64,000 nt of DNA. It comes from Gautieria morchelliformis. Lineage: Eukaryota > Basidiomycota > Agaricomycetes > Gomphales > Gomphaceae. Position numbers and translations under genes: made by a program. Below the pieces are notes generated by a model that saw only the letters and a list, made by a program, of their open reading frames with translations, was not told the origin of the DNA and ran no database searches. Of this stretch, positions 46,736 through 57,969 are shown one piece after another. Where the stretch lies: NCBI GenBank assembly GCA_015179125.1, contig WHVA01000366.1, positions 54,051 through 118,050 of the forward strand. The letters are read 5' to 3'. Within the stretch, counting starts at the first letter, position 1. Every line of letters starts with the position of its first letter.

Positions 46736-48130
46736 GCTAACACTTCAATCTATCAGAACGTGTCGTTTACGAGACTCAAAGAATATTAAACAATGCTGCA
46801 GCACAACTCCGGAAATAATTTAATATTTGTACCTTGGTTACAATCCGCGTAAAAACTAGTCCAAGTTAATACGGATGGAAGGCAATACGTTTCTTAGCAG
46901 CACTGAACAATAAACTAAAAGAATGTAGGTTCAAGGACACTATCGGGGTCCAAGCGTATTCCAAAATATAAAGGAATGTACTTAGCAGGCGAGTTTATAA
47001 ATGGACTGCCCTGATAATCTACCAGCGCACAGCAATAAAACGAGGGACGAGTTTTGTGAACAAAGCGACTTGTGAAAGTCTCTAATCAGGAAAATCGACT
47101 GACTAGATCGTCTCAGGTATTGGAGTGCGAATGGCAAGACTTTCAATTGACAGACTCACTCTGTAGAATTACACCCGGAGGATTAGTCCAAGTGGCTAAG
47201 CAGTAAAGTAACTACTTAACAAGGAATTAGACACTAAAGTAAGTGAATAACCCTAGCTGGGATTAGCAGCTTAGTAAGATGCAAGTCACACGAGGTCACG
47301 TGTAGGATAGAAGATGGGTAGATTGCTTGATTGGATCAAGGAGGTCAGAATGGCCTCCTTTTATATTGTAAAATACACAGGATTACGTAAAATGGGGTTC
47401 TTCTATCTATTAGGCGAGTGATGTCATAAGTAAATATTTGCACTGCTGAAACACACCCTCGTAACTATTGCGGCGTGTTTGTGCAAAGAAATTGGAAATA
47501 GATAGCCAATCACCTTCCCTGGTTTGCACAGCCTTACACAGCCTTTCACAGCCTTGCACTGCCCTGCACAGCCCTACACAGCCGCTATGACATCAAGGGG
47601 CCTATTTGGTGTCGTAGCGTTGCGTTTGGAGGATCCTTCATCCAATAGGCTTTATCAAACCTGCACCCTAGTTTTGGCTTTGTACATCTTTGTGTGACTT
47701 TGTACGCAGCCTTGCACAGCCATGGTTGCTATGATGCAAGTCATGTGCCAGCTGGGTTTGAATTGCACAGGCTTGTGTAAGCGGTAGGGGACACATTTTG
47801 ACTCAGTGGCTGAGTTTGAGTGAGCCGAGGTACCGGAGTTGTAGGTGCTTGAGTGCCTGTAACTCCGAGTTTACGGTTCATGGGAAGCTCCGGTCGGAGT
47901 TTGAAACTGAGCGGCTGTGGCAGAGTTGTGGACGTGTGTGGGTTCATAACTCTGCCTGACAGAATAAGGAGTTTTTGAGCCAGGGAAGCCAAGTTAAATG
48001 GCGAAAAAATAAGAGGAAATTCAAGGAATATTTGAATAGAGTTCTCCCAACAATAGCCACGTGTATTAGCTACTATCAGCTGGGAAAACAGGGTTTTAAA
48101 GCGATTTTAATCCTTTTTTCGCGAGGCTTT
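46736..48130. mobile_element. 1.4-kb insertion of unknown type in gypsy integrase
   Basis: It is bordered by TCATT on both sides (46731-46735 and 48131-48135) and splits an integrase reading frame, so it is an insertion with a 5-bp duplication. Overlapping the borders are inverted heptamers TTGCTAA and TTAGCAA. The interior has no coding frame; it has CACAGCC(T)-type repeats near 47525-47585 and a TATA-like stretch near 47360. It could be a solo LTR of another family or a non-coding element; its termini are not canonical TG...CA with the 5-bp repeat. Confidence 0.65.
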
Positions 48131-48135
48131 TCATT

Positions 48136-48345
48136 AGCAACGGTTCCCACACAAGAGGCGAGGTCGCGTTCAGGGTGGATGGCGAGATTCGGGTGGTAGC
48201 CCTTGTTGGCGTAAAAGGGTGAAATTCCGGTGGTAGCGGAAGGCGCATTGTTGTAGGCAAATTCCGCGAGCGGAAGGAGGTTGGACCAATTGCTGTGTTG
48301 GTAGTTGCAATAGATGCGGAGATACTGCTCAAGGGTCTGATTAGT
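48136..48345 (-). pseudogene. Gypsy integrase segment between two insertions
   Basis: The minus strand reads [40 protein letters not shown] and [20 protein letters not shown]. This follows directly from the QTERTN that ends the segment at 49015 and leads to the part at 46730. Confidence 0.9.
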
Positions 48346-49009
48346 TGTTATGTATCGAGATTTCCGCTAAGTCGGAACTAGAAAGGACAGCGGCTTCAAC
48401 TTGTAGGTTGCGCCCCCAATGAACTATCGTCCTAAGTATTTCGGAATTGAGTTGGAAGGCGGAAAGTACTGAACCAAAGGTTTGGTCGGAACTTGAGTCG
48501 GAACTGAGGCGGAAGGCGGAGAGACTGAGATCTTGCTAGACTCGCTGTACTAAGAACAGGAGATGGAGCGAAGGAAATCAAGTATCGAAGGCGATTATCT
48601 GATTTCAGAATAACAGACATACATGACAGGCTTTTATACAAAGAGCTGAGGCAACAGGTAATGATATGGTACTAAGCAAATTCCGGGGGAAGCGGAAGTC
48701 GAGTAGACAATGCGTGGGAACTAACTATTGGGAACAATGGGACTACAAGGGGGGTTCAGGGTAATGTAGAACAATGGCAAAGAACAAGGGGTCGGGAAAA
48801 CATATCTCACAACGAACTACAAGGGTGACCGGATATGTGGTTTTGATGAACGATGAAACGGGTCCGGTGGGTCCGAGTAATAGACTCGAAAGAACAAGGG
48901 AATAGAACAATGGGCGGAATGTCGGAAATGTCGGAGGGGCGGAATGTGTTGCGGAAATATCGTAGGTGTGGAACTGAGGGTCGGAAGTCGGAAATGAACG
49001 GTCGTAACA
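48346..49009. repeat. Solo LTR of the same gypsy family, TSD TTAGT
   Basis: 664 bp, TGTTATG...CGTAACA, flanked on both sides by TTAGT (48341-48345 and 49010-49014). It is inserted between QTERTN and QTLEQYL of the integrase. Near-identical to 43985-44637. Confidence 0.93.
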
Positions 49010-49014
49010 TTAGT

Positions 49015-49833
49015 ACGTTCCGTCTGTCCGTCTCCTTCGGGGTGATAACCAGAAGTGAAGTGGAGCTTCATGTCGAGAGCCTTGCCGAGTGTGTGGAAAA
49101 AGGATGACACGAATTTGGATCCATGGTCGGAAGTGACATGGGAAGGGATTCCGTGCTTGGAAAAGACGTGGAGCACGAAGAGTTGTGCGAGTTGGGCGGA
49201 AGTGATGGTGTCGTAGGTCGGGATAAAGATGGACTGCTTTGTAAGGCGGTCAACGATCACTAGAATGGTATCATAGCCAGATGACTTAGGAAGTTTCTCA
49301 ATGAAATCCATGGATATTGAATTCCACGGTTGTTCTGGGATCGGAAGTTGCTTCAGGAGGCCGTATGGTTTGTGACGTTGAGGCTTGGCTCGCATACAGG
49401 TGGTGCATGACTTGCAGTAGTCTTGGACCATCGTGCGGAGGAGAGGCCAAGTATAGGTACGTTGGATTATGTTGAGGGTTTTGTTCTGGCCTTGGTGTCC
49501 TGAGAGCGGGTGATCGTGGCTTTGCTGGAGTACGCGAAGTCGTAGATCATTGGTATCCAGAACGTAGATCCGGGACTTGTACCGGAGAAATCCATCGGAA
49601 TCGAGGGACCATCCAGGACTGGTGGGGTCATCGAGGTGGGCTGCGGAGATGGGGTCGGAATGAAGTGCGGAATGGATGTCGGAATGGAGAGACTCGGTGT
49701 CCATAATGATTGAGGCGTGGAGTAGTGGAAACTGCAATGCTGTGGCACGCAGGGACGATGCCAGTTGCTCAGTGGAGAATACTGGGCGGAAGTTGTGCGG
49801 ATTAACGCTGGCATAGTCGCTACTTCCTGTCAA
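49015..49833 (-). pseudogene. Gypsy RNase H linker and integrase core, N-terminal part
   Basis: The minus strand reads the H2C2 zinc binding region (HDHPLSGHQGQNKTLNIIQR ... CKSCTTCMRAK), then the core ISMDFIEKLPKSSGYDTILV, VTSDHGSKFVSSFFHTLGKA, HPEGDGQTERTN, carrying the D,D,E positions. The frame is open for 270 codons. Upstream of 49833 the expected RNase H and RT are absent. Confidence 0.9.
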
Positions 49834-50465
49834 GATTGATTTTCAGGCGTTAATATCGTGTATTAGTGAACACAGCGAATGCCCGAATAACTTGTGCGAA
49901 TAAGTATGCCGTTCGGTGAATAGGTGAACCAATGAATGTTCACAAGGTAAGAGGGTTTGCCTAAACGGGGCTCACCCTATCTACAGTCGTAGCGAAATAG
50001 CCCGTGACTCTTGACGATGTAACGTGCAAGGTCTCACGGAAGGGCTGTCTAAGTCTCGACAATCCCTTCGCCAACAGCCCAGAAAATGGTTCGAAGGCTA
50101 AGGTAACGAAGATGAAGTATGAGAACTCACCAGTGATGCCTAAGTCCTTTGCTAGTCAAAGATGGGAATCTCCAAGAGAGGGCTTAAGATGATGACCACG
50201 GCGAGGTCAAAGCTGCACAAGATGAACGACGTATGATAATTGAACTGGGGAATATACATGTGAATGTAAACTACTTATATCGAATGCTCGTAAGGTATCA
50301 GCGAATAGGAAGGAGGCCGTCACAAGTCAGGGTTGGATAGGGGTGCGCAGTCGTGATACAGCATAGATGAAATAAACATACAATAGAATGTGAGAAGAGG
50401 GAGAACATGAAACGACGGAGAGTAAAGGTGGCGAAGGCACTTATGGACAAAACCATGTCTTGGGA
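49834..50465. other. Junction region between the two gypsy elements
   Basis: No supported gene. A GTGAACAC...GTTCAC inverted pair (about 49867 and 49939) and AT-rich sequence could belong to another decayed LTR, but no ends or duplication were found. Confidence 0.35.
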
Positions 50466-50678
50466 TGTAAATAACCCGTGTATCTACATGTACATTAGTT
50501 ATTACATAATCCCAGTGGGCCCCTTAGGGACCCACTGTATAGTTTATGCATGGGAACCGGCTAGTGGTACACATCGCATCTTACCCTTACACTGTCACTA
50601 TGTAGCATCAGAATACCACACATTGGTCAAGTTCTGTCATGCTCTTGTGACCTAAGGCTTAAGATAGATATCTTTACA
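50466..50678 (+). repeat. 5' LTR of plus-strand gypsy
   Basis: 213 bp, starting TGTAAATAACCCGTG and ending ATCTTTACA. It matches 59912-60092 plus 60664-60695. It carries a palindromic GGGCCCCTTAGGGACCCACT stretch. Confidence 0.93.
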
Positions 50679-50816
50679 CCTTTTTGAACTATCCTGTGGT
50701 TGATCGCCACGCGACCAACCGATAGTGGATTCGAAGCAATCTTGAAAAAGATCGCTGCATCGACGACTAACAATCGTTGAGACCCTCCAGTAGACCTTCT
50801 ACTGTCGGCTGCAAGC

Positions 50817-52303
50817 ATGATGATTCCACGCAGTCGAAGACGGACACGAGTGACGAGCTCGAGGTCCACGCCCCAGGCGCAGCCCAGCGACACGACGGCT
50901 GACGCTATCCTGGACCAAGAGACCAGGACGATAGAAGACGGAGAGATCGTAGATCTCACCGCCCTCGTCCCCTCAGTAGAGGACGAGGAAAATCCCGACC
51001 ACGTCTCGTCGAGCATGGCCGAAGAAGAGACGACGCCGGGCAACGAACCGGCGCCGCCCCCCCATCTCTCTCTGCCCAAAGACAAAGGAAAGGGCAGAGA
51101 AGTCTCGCCGTCGTCGGATGGTAGAGCGACAACGTCGAGGTGGGCACAAAGCCACGACTCAAACCGATGCTCATGAAGTAGAGTGACGACGATCCTCCCT
51201 GAAGGAGGACGACGGCAAAAGATGTGAGCCCCAGATGATGGACAGGACTTGGAATACTTGAGCTCTAGTTGCAAGAGCTCGAGGGCTTACGCCATTACCA
51301 CGAGACGGCAGAGGCCCTGAACAAACAGGTGCAGGCTGCGCTGCACCGAAGTACGCTGACGCGCCACAAGCACGATCAGCTGGCATCACAACTTGACAAC
51401 GCTGCCGCCGCCCTAATGGCAATCAGCAAGGAACTCCACCAGGCGGAGGAGGTCAGGCTGCAAGACGCAGCCACACTGGAGGACGTCCAGAAAGCACTCC
51501 GCCCACGCGGGGAACGCGACGCAACTCGTTCGAGCTCGCGACAGTCCGCAGCCAACGAACGCAGTCGCGACGTGGAAGACCTGCGCCGAAAGGAGCGGGA
51601 CAAGCAGCGAATGCCACCGCCAGCCGTCCTGTTCGAACAGGATGTAAGGTTCGGGAACGAACCTCAGGAACAACCGGCTGCCCCAACGGACAGCCGTAAA
51701 TCAATCCAACAGATCATTAGGGGTCAGGTCGCCTCAGAGCCTGACTCTGAAACGACGACCGAGAGCTTAGAACTCGAAGTCGCACACTGGCAGCGTAAAG
51801 AAGCCGCAGCCGCGCGCCGCCACACACGGGGACTCAAGCTACTAGCGAAGAACGCTGAAGAAACGGTGGCCCACAGCCACACCGCTCAGCTGCCCGACGA
51901 GCAGCTCACACAAGCTGTACAAGATGCACGGCAAGCGCGCGCAGCCTACAACAGCAGGCTACGGATCCGCAATGCAGGACTGACCGGGGACACCAGGCAC
52001 AAAACGCCCCCGGAACCGAGAGCACAAAACGCTCCCGATCCCGAGCCCGATCCGGGCCCGGGGCCCGTTAGGGCATATAACAGCCTGCCCCGCGTGGCGT
52101 CACAACCGCGCGAGCGATCCATGGCCCCAACGGAAGGACAGGGAATCCCTGACCAGGCCGATGTCGTACCAATGGAGCCGTATGACGGGATCACACGGAT
52201 GATCCGCGTGGCGTTAGCAGATGCCGCGGACACAGACCCGGAGAAGTCTGTGCTGGCGAAGGTGTTGGGTGCATTTATGCTCCTGCACCAAAATCAAGCA
52301 TAA
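50817..52303 (+). CDS. Gypsy gag-like upstream ORFs (coiled coil)
   Basis: Two frames: 50817-51176 (119 codons, starting MMIPRSRRRTR, acidic and Pro-rich) and 51269-52303 (344 codons). The second has an Ala/Gln/Glu-rich coiled coil (QVQAALHRSTLTRHKHDQLA; SKELHQAEEVRLQDAATLED) and a DPEPDPGPGP linker, and ends MIRVALADAADTDPEKSVLA, KVLGAFMLLHQNQA. In related fungal elements this type of N-terminal region leads directly into the Gag capsid domain, so these are probably the 5' part of gag. Confidence 0.6.
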
Positions 52304-52767
52304 TATGTTCAATTTATTGTGTGGTGTTTCCAATTGTTTCTCACATTGGTCTTGTACCATGCATCCATTTCTCTGCTTATTTTCGAAATTTTCCAGTCAC
52401 TCCCTATCTCTCCATTCCACTTTGTTATTTCTATTTTCACAGGCGGCTGCACCCAGCGGAGTTTGAAATGACTTCGACGCGCGAGCCCTTGGGCGCTAAA
52501 GGGCCGGGTGCACGTATATGCCTTCTGAGACAGGATTGTACTCCTCTCTCAGTGACAATAAATTCACTGAGAGAGGCGAGTAGTATTCTTCATATTTACA
52601 TAGCATGTTGACTGAAAATCATGTGGTGTATTTGATTCTAGGTACTGTATTAATATATCAGTGACAATAAATTCACTGAGAGAGTGTATTTGATTCTAGC
52701 TTTCTAAGAACTCTACCGAACCTTCCCTGCCATAGCCCCTAGTTGCTAACAGAAGGCCGGCGTAAAA
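52304..52767. repeat. Gap between gag halves with a direct repeat
   Basis: Non-coding 460 bp separating the two gag parts. TCAGTGACAATAAATTCACT followed by GAGAGAG occurs twice (about 52550 and 52660), flanked by GTGTATTTGATTCTAG repeats (about 52627 and 52684). It may be an insertion or an intron; no clear termini. Confidence 0.55.
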
Positions 52768-54447
52768 TTGGCCCACCCCGAGCCATATGCAAGGGGATCA
52801 GACCTCGAAGAGTTTGAAATCTTCATGGCAGCCATCCTACGATGGCTAAAAATGAATTGCCTCCTAGGGCCAACCAGCATTGACATGCAGGTTGGCTATG
52901 TGGGCACTTGCCTCACCGGCGAAGCCCAGGAGTGGTTCCTTCGAAACGTTGAACGCTTCGATCGCCAGGTCCGCAGCTGGACGCTGGAATCAGTGATGCA
53001 AGGCCTTCAAAAGAGGTTCCTGCACACACTGACATACCATCACGCATCGAATAAATTCGACGCGGTCATGCAAGGCATGAAAACTGTTCAGGAGATGATG
53101 AACGAGCTCACGAAATACGCAGCACGTATGATACAGCCGCCAGACGAGTACACGTTCCGGAGACGGTTCGTATCAGCGCTGCGCGAAACGCTGCGCAACG
53201 AGGTCCTCAAAAAGGGCTATAATGCCGAGAGCAGCTCAATAGAGCAACTCTTCGAGATGGCCTGGATGATCGAGGAGGCATCCCGATACAACATGGGGAT
53301 GCGCCGCGCAGAAAGCGCAGCAGCAACGGCAAGTGCTGCCCGGCTCACAGGGAGCAAGCCGTTGACACAAACGGGCCTGACCAGGCCCAGCCTGTTCGCA
53401 AGAAGCGGAACAGGGCTACGGCTACCGCCCTCATGCCCAGCACAAGCTGGATGCCCGCCTGAAGCTAAACAGCCTCAAGCATCAGGGTCGTCCCCACGAC
53501 CTGCCCCACCGACGAAAACGTTGGGCCGGCCCAACGACAGGCCCAGCGGCAGCCAAAGCAACACCACATGCTTTGAATGTGGCCAACCTGGCCACAAGAA
53601 GGCAGAGTGCCCCCGGCTTAGGTCCGGTATGAGGACAGCAGCTGTGAGGCACGACAATGAAGCCGAGGATCCGGAAACGGATCTCGGCCAAAACTCTCTT
53701 CAACAAATTGACGAAGAGGGGGAGGGTGATCCCCAACCCAACGACACTCTGGACAACGGAGAGGCGCCCACTGAAGAATGGGACCCGGAGCCGTCCCAAT
53801 ACTATGAATGGGACAAGGAGGTGGAAAATACCACCTACAGGTCCAGCGCGATCAGATTCGCGCTGGAAGACGAAACCGCCACGAAGGTCATGGCGGCACG
53901 CATGTCGGTCATGCCAGACAAGGCGGCCGAGCCGGTGTATCACCACCGAAGCAAACACAGGACGCGGCCAACGCGTCCGCGCAGTGAGAACCGTACCCTA
54001 TCGGGGTACTGGGAAATAAACGGCGTAAAAGCCCACTGCCTGCTAGATAGCGGCAGCGAAGGGGTACTGCTGTCCCCCGAATTCACGCGAGCTACCGGGA
54101 TGAAGACATTCTCCCTGGAGCAACCAATTGCGCTGCAACTAGCCTGCATAGGCAGCCGTTCCACGATCAACTATGGAACGAACATGACCATCAAGTTTGG
54201 TCATGGGACATACGACGAATATTTCGACGTAGCAAACGTCGAATATTACGACGCGATCTTAGGGACACCGTTCCTAAGGAGATTCGGCATAACCTTGGAC
54301 TTCTCGAGCCCAGGGACAATTCGCAAGGGAAACGAGGTGATCCCCACGGGCAAGGTCTCATTAGACGATGACGAATCGAAGAACAAGGACAAAGGGCCAC
54401 GGGTGAGCATGATCACCCAGGCGCCGATGCCAAACCTGGCTCATTGA
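52768..54447 (+). CDS. Gypsy Gag capsid, zinc knuckle and protease
   Basis: 559 codons. It opens AHPEPYARGSDLEEFEIFMA, then the retrotrans_gag region (ILRWLKMNCLLGP; YVGTCLTGEAQEWFLRNVER; FVSALRETLRNEVLKKGYNA), a CCHC knuckle CFECGQPGHKKAEC near residue 270, an acidic linker, and the aspartic protease (INGVKAHCLLDSGSEGVLLS with D-S-G, later YYDAILGTPFLRRFGITLDF). No stop inside. The start is a TTG in the frame because the true beginning joins the upstream gag part. Confidence 0.88.
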   Translation: MAHPEPYARGSDLEEFEIFMAAILRWLKMNCLLGPTSIDMQVGYVGTCLTGEAQEWFLRNVERFDRQVRSWTLESVMQGLQKRFLHTLTYHHASNKFDAVMQGMKTVQEMMNELTKYAARMIQPPDEYTFRRRFVSALRETLRNEVLKKGYNAESSSIEQLFEMAWMIEEASRYNMGMRRAESAAATASAARLTGSKPLTQTGLTRPSLFARSGTGLRLPPSCPAQAGCPPEAKQPQASGSSPRPAPPTKTLGRPNDRPSGSQSNTTCFECGQPGHKKAECPRLRSGMRTAAVRHDNEAEDPETDLGQNSLQQIDEEGEGDPQPNDTLDNGEAPTEEWDPEPSQYYEWDKEVENTTYRSSAIRFALEDETATKVMAARMSVMPDKAAEPVYHHRSKHRTRPTRPRSENRTLSGYWEINGVKAHCLLDSGSEGVLLSPEFTRATGMKTFSLEQPIALQLACIGSRSTINYGTNMTIKFGHGTYDEYFDVANVEYYDAILGTPFLRRFGITLDFSSPGTIRKGNEVIPTGKVSLDDDESKNKDKGPRVSMITQAPMPNLAH

Positions 54448-54525
54448 AGCCAGGAGGACGAGTCGCGGAACGACTCGTCCTCGAACTCACCCTACAGTCG
54501 TAGGGAGAGATGCTCTCACCTAACG

Positions 54526-57379
54526 GTGAAAACGATGGGAAAGAGGAAAGCGGGCCCGCGCGCCGTGGGACCTAATAGACGCCAACAGCGCCTAATGGCA
54601 TCTAAGCCAACCACTACCATCATCCTCACGGATGATGACCTTCCTCGCCTCCGCGAGGAATGGATGGAAAGAATCACTGACCTAGTCAGTGGGATTCCAT
54701 TAGAACTCCCGCCACTGCGGGAGATCAACCATGAGATCAACCTCATCGATCCCAACAAGCACATGCAGTATCGACTATCGAAATGCCCCGAACACTTCCG
54801 GGAGGAACTGTCGGCAAACATAGAACGATACACCACTGCAAAGTGGTGGATTCCGGCAGTAGCGCAGCAGGCAGTGCCCATGCTGTGTGTGCCGAAGAAG
54901 AACGGTACGTTGAGAACCGTCTTCGATCTGTGCCAGCAGAACGAGAACACGGTGAAGGACGTCACGCCCTTCCCGGATCAGGATATCATGCAGCGACATG
55001 GCTCACTGCCAATATCGAACAAAACTCGATATGTCAGAGGCATACGAGCAGATCCGGATTCATCCGGATCACGTAGCAAAGACTGCCTTTGCCACGATCC
55101 TCGGCACCTTCAAGAGGCAGGTGATACAGATGGGGGACTGTAACGCCCCATCAACATTCCAACGGCTGATGACAGCCATTTTCCGCGACTGCATAGGTCG
55201 CTTAGTCCATGTATACATGGACGACATCTTCATATTCTCGCTCTCAATACAAGAGCATGAAGAGCACCTCTACATCGTCTTTGACAGAGTGAGGAAGAAC
55301 CACCTCTTTCTGAGCAAGAAAAAGGTGGACCTCTACTCCATCCGAATGGAGTGCCTCGGCCATATGATTGATGGCCGAGGGGTACACACCGACGAGGATA
55401 ATATGCAACGCATCCGCGAGTGGCGCAGGCCACGGACGTTCAACGACGTCCAGCGTTTCCTCGGGCTGGTACAGTATCTGGCACACTACATGCCGGATGT
55501 TAGCACATATACCACCCCGCTATCGGGCTGTGCGTGTAATAACCATCCATTTGAATGGACACCACTGCTCGACAAATGCTGGCAAAGCATTAAGGTGTTG
55601 GCCTGTAAGGCCCCGATCCTGCGTCCAGTAGACGCAAGGTGCTCAGAGCCGATCTGGGTGATCACCGATGGATCAAAAGCCGGCATCGGTGCGGTCTACG
55701 GCCAAGGTCCTGACTGGAAAACTTGTCGACCAGCCGGCTTCTTGTCAAAGAAGTTCAGCATTGCTCAGCAACACTACCGGACTCACGAGCACGAAACGAT
55801 CGCGGTGCTCGAGGCTCTCATGAAATGGGAGGACAAACTGCTGGGGCGAAGGTTCACCCTTGTCACAGACCACAAGGGGCTCAAATACTTCGAGACCCAA
55901 AAGAGCCTATCTGACCGACAGGTCAGATGGTGGGAGTTTCTCTCCCGGTTCAATTTCAAAACCGTTCATGTTGACAGTATAGAGAACAAGGTAGTGGACT
56001 GCCTGTCGCGCTACTACAAGAGCGACACGAGTGATGAAAATCACCCGGACCACGTCTTCGTAAACGCGGATGCGCGTTTAGACCCGGACAGTGAGTTATT
56101 GCCCACCGACTGGTATGTCGAGTTGCGAACAGCGGCGACAAGACACTCTAAACGCCTCGCTGAGAAGACAGAGGCGAGAGTAACGGAAGCCGCCGCATTA
56201 AACGAGGGCTCACCAGAGCCCACGAACGTCGCCGCGTCCCGCGACGACGACAATGATGTCAGAGCCATCGCCGCAGGAAATGATGGCGCACCCCTGCACC
56301 GGGTCGTCGAGCAAGGCGTAGACCTGTCCAAGGTCTTACGAGATGCGTACCACAGGGACACCATGTTCACAAAGATCATGGTGCACCCGGACGCGCACCC
56401 GAGGTTCGGGATCCGGGACAGGCTGATCTGGACTAAGAATCAGCTCAAGAGAGACGTCATTGCCGTCCCCCGCTCTGTTCTTCAAGGGGGAAGGAAGCTG
56501 ATCGAAATTATCATCGATCGGGCACATCAGATAGTTGGCCACTACGGCCATCTGAAGACTTCGAACTACGTTCTAAGAGCATATTGGTGGCCGGGCATGA
56601 ACCCAGACATAGAAGCATTCTGCACATTGTGCGCGAGGTGCCAGATGACGAAAACTGGGCCACAACGGCCCAAAGGCCTACTATACAGCCTACCCATTCC
56701 GGATAGGCCGTGGCAGTCGATTGGCATCGACTTCATGGGGCCCCTGCCCAAATCCAACGACTGCGACTACCTGATGGTAGTCATCGACCGACTAACGTCG
56801 CTCGTACACCTCGTACCAACCGCGACGAGCGTGTCAGCCAAGGGAGTAGCCTGGCTGTTTCTGAAGGAGGTCATCCGACTACACGGAGTTCCCGACTCCA
56901 TCGTCTCGGACAGGGACTCAAAGTTCACGTCGATCTTCTGGCGTGAACTCCAGCGACTCATGGGGACTAAGCTCCTCATGTCAACTGCCTTCCATCCACA
57001 AACGGATGGAGCAACCGAGCGGGCAAACCGCTCGATCGGCCAGATATTGCGCGCGGTCGTCAGAGACGATCAGAAGGATTGGGCAGTGAAATTCCCAATG
57101 GTTGAGGTCGCCCTCAACAGCAACGTCAGTGCGACCACAGGGTTCGCACCTTTCGAGCTGATCCACAGCTATATGCCGCGGATAGACCTCCCCATAGCCG
57201 CGGACACCCCGTTCAAGGGGGTGGCCCGGTTCACACATCAGGCAAAATGGAACCTGATGGCGGCACACGATGCAATCATAGAGCATCGAGTGACGCAAAT
57301 GTTTCACGCAAATAAGAAACGTATGGCGAGCGACAGGTACGCGGCCAGCGACTGCGTCTACCTTTCGACACAAACCTAA
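54526..57379 (+). pseudogene. Gypsy Pol: RT, RNase H, integrase; frameshifted
   Basis: The first frame (54526 to about 55000) covers the RT fingers (LPPLREINHEINLIDPNKHM; WWIPAVAQQAVPMLCVPKKN; LRTVFDLCQQNENTVKDVTP). Near 54990-55005 the frame shifts, and 54998-57379 continues with KLDMSEAYEQI, QMGDCNAPSTFQRLMTAIFR, the catalytic VYMDD, RNase H (ITDGSKAGIGAVYG; THEHETIAVLEAL; VTDHKGLKY), integrase zinc motif (HQIVGHYGHLKTS ... CTLCARC) and core (GIDFMGPLPKS; IVSDRDSKFTSIFWRELQRL; HPQTDGATERANR). Apart from the shift the second frame is open for 793 codons, so decay is recent. Confidence 0.92.
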
Positions 57380-57852
57380 CTCTCCGAAAGGAAGAGCCAG
57401 AAAACTAGTCCCGCGGTACATCGACCATACCGCATCATCGAGGCTCACAACGACGCCTCAATGGTGACCCTCGATCTTCCCGACGAACTGAAAAGCCGTC
57501 GCATTTCACCGTCTTCCATTCCAGCCTCGTACGGCGATACGAGGCTAACAACGACGAATTGTTCCCTCGTCGTGAGGCCAAGTCATTTTATGACTTCGGA
57601 GCAAATGATGACGAGGAGTGGCTCGTCGACGAGATTATCGCACATCGATGGATAAACTCGACGGACCTGGAATTCCAGGTCCGTTGGACCCTAGGCGATG
57701 TGACATGGGAACCCATGTCGTCCTGCAAGGACCTTGAAGCCCTAGATAGCTATCTAGAGCTTCGGGGGTGGGCAAGCCATGGACCTCCCCAGACGCCGCT
57801 AGACGCGTCTGTCATGTGCAGACCACGTGACGCGCCGCCACGGCGTGGTTAA
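57380..57852 (+). pseudogene. Gypsy integrase tail and chromodomain, several frameshifts
   Basis: Scattered over three frames: NSPKGRARKLVPRYI, PYRIIEAHNDASMVTLDLPD, VFHSSLVRRYEANNDELFPR and then an open chromodomain frame (57559-57852) with DDEEWLVDEIIAHRW, LEFQVRWTLGDVTWEPMSSC and KDLEALDSYLELRG. At least three indels lie between 57370 and 57560. Confidence 0.85.
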
Positions 57853-57969
57853 ATTTTCGCCTCGGATCTTTCCAGGGCGCATCGCTTCTTGGAAGCAACC
57901 ACCACCATCATCTACCCATGAAGATGATGCCCCCAAAGATGGGATGGACGTTGACCCGTCAACGTCCAC

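Larger units (their letters stand above)
43985..49833 (-). mobile_element. Minus-strand Ty3/gypsy element, 5'-truncated, with nested insertions
   Basis: Reading on the minus strand: RNase H linker and integrase (49833 down to 49015), solo-LTR insertion, integrase continuation (48345-48136), a 1.4-kb insertion, integrase C-terminus plus chromodomain (46730-46152), an antisense accessory ORF (44758-46021), polypurine tract (AGAAGGGAGA, about 44640-44652) and 3' LTR (44637-43985). Reverse transcriptase, protease and gag are missing beyond 49833. The 3' LTR abuts the copia element directly. The whole region is unusually rich in CGGAA/TTCCG. Confidence 0.85.

Noticed and set aside
46302-46823. 173-codon plus-strand frame
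   Set aside because: Antisense shadow of the gypsy chromodomain region.
43985-49009. The two near-identical LTRs as the 5' and 3' LTRs of one element
   Set aside because: The copy at 48346-49009 has its own TTAGT duplication and splits a continuous integrase frame, so it is a solo LTR nested in the element.
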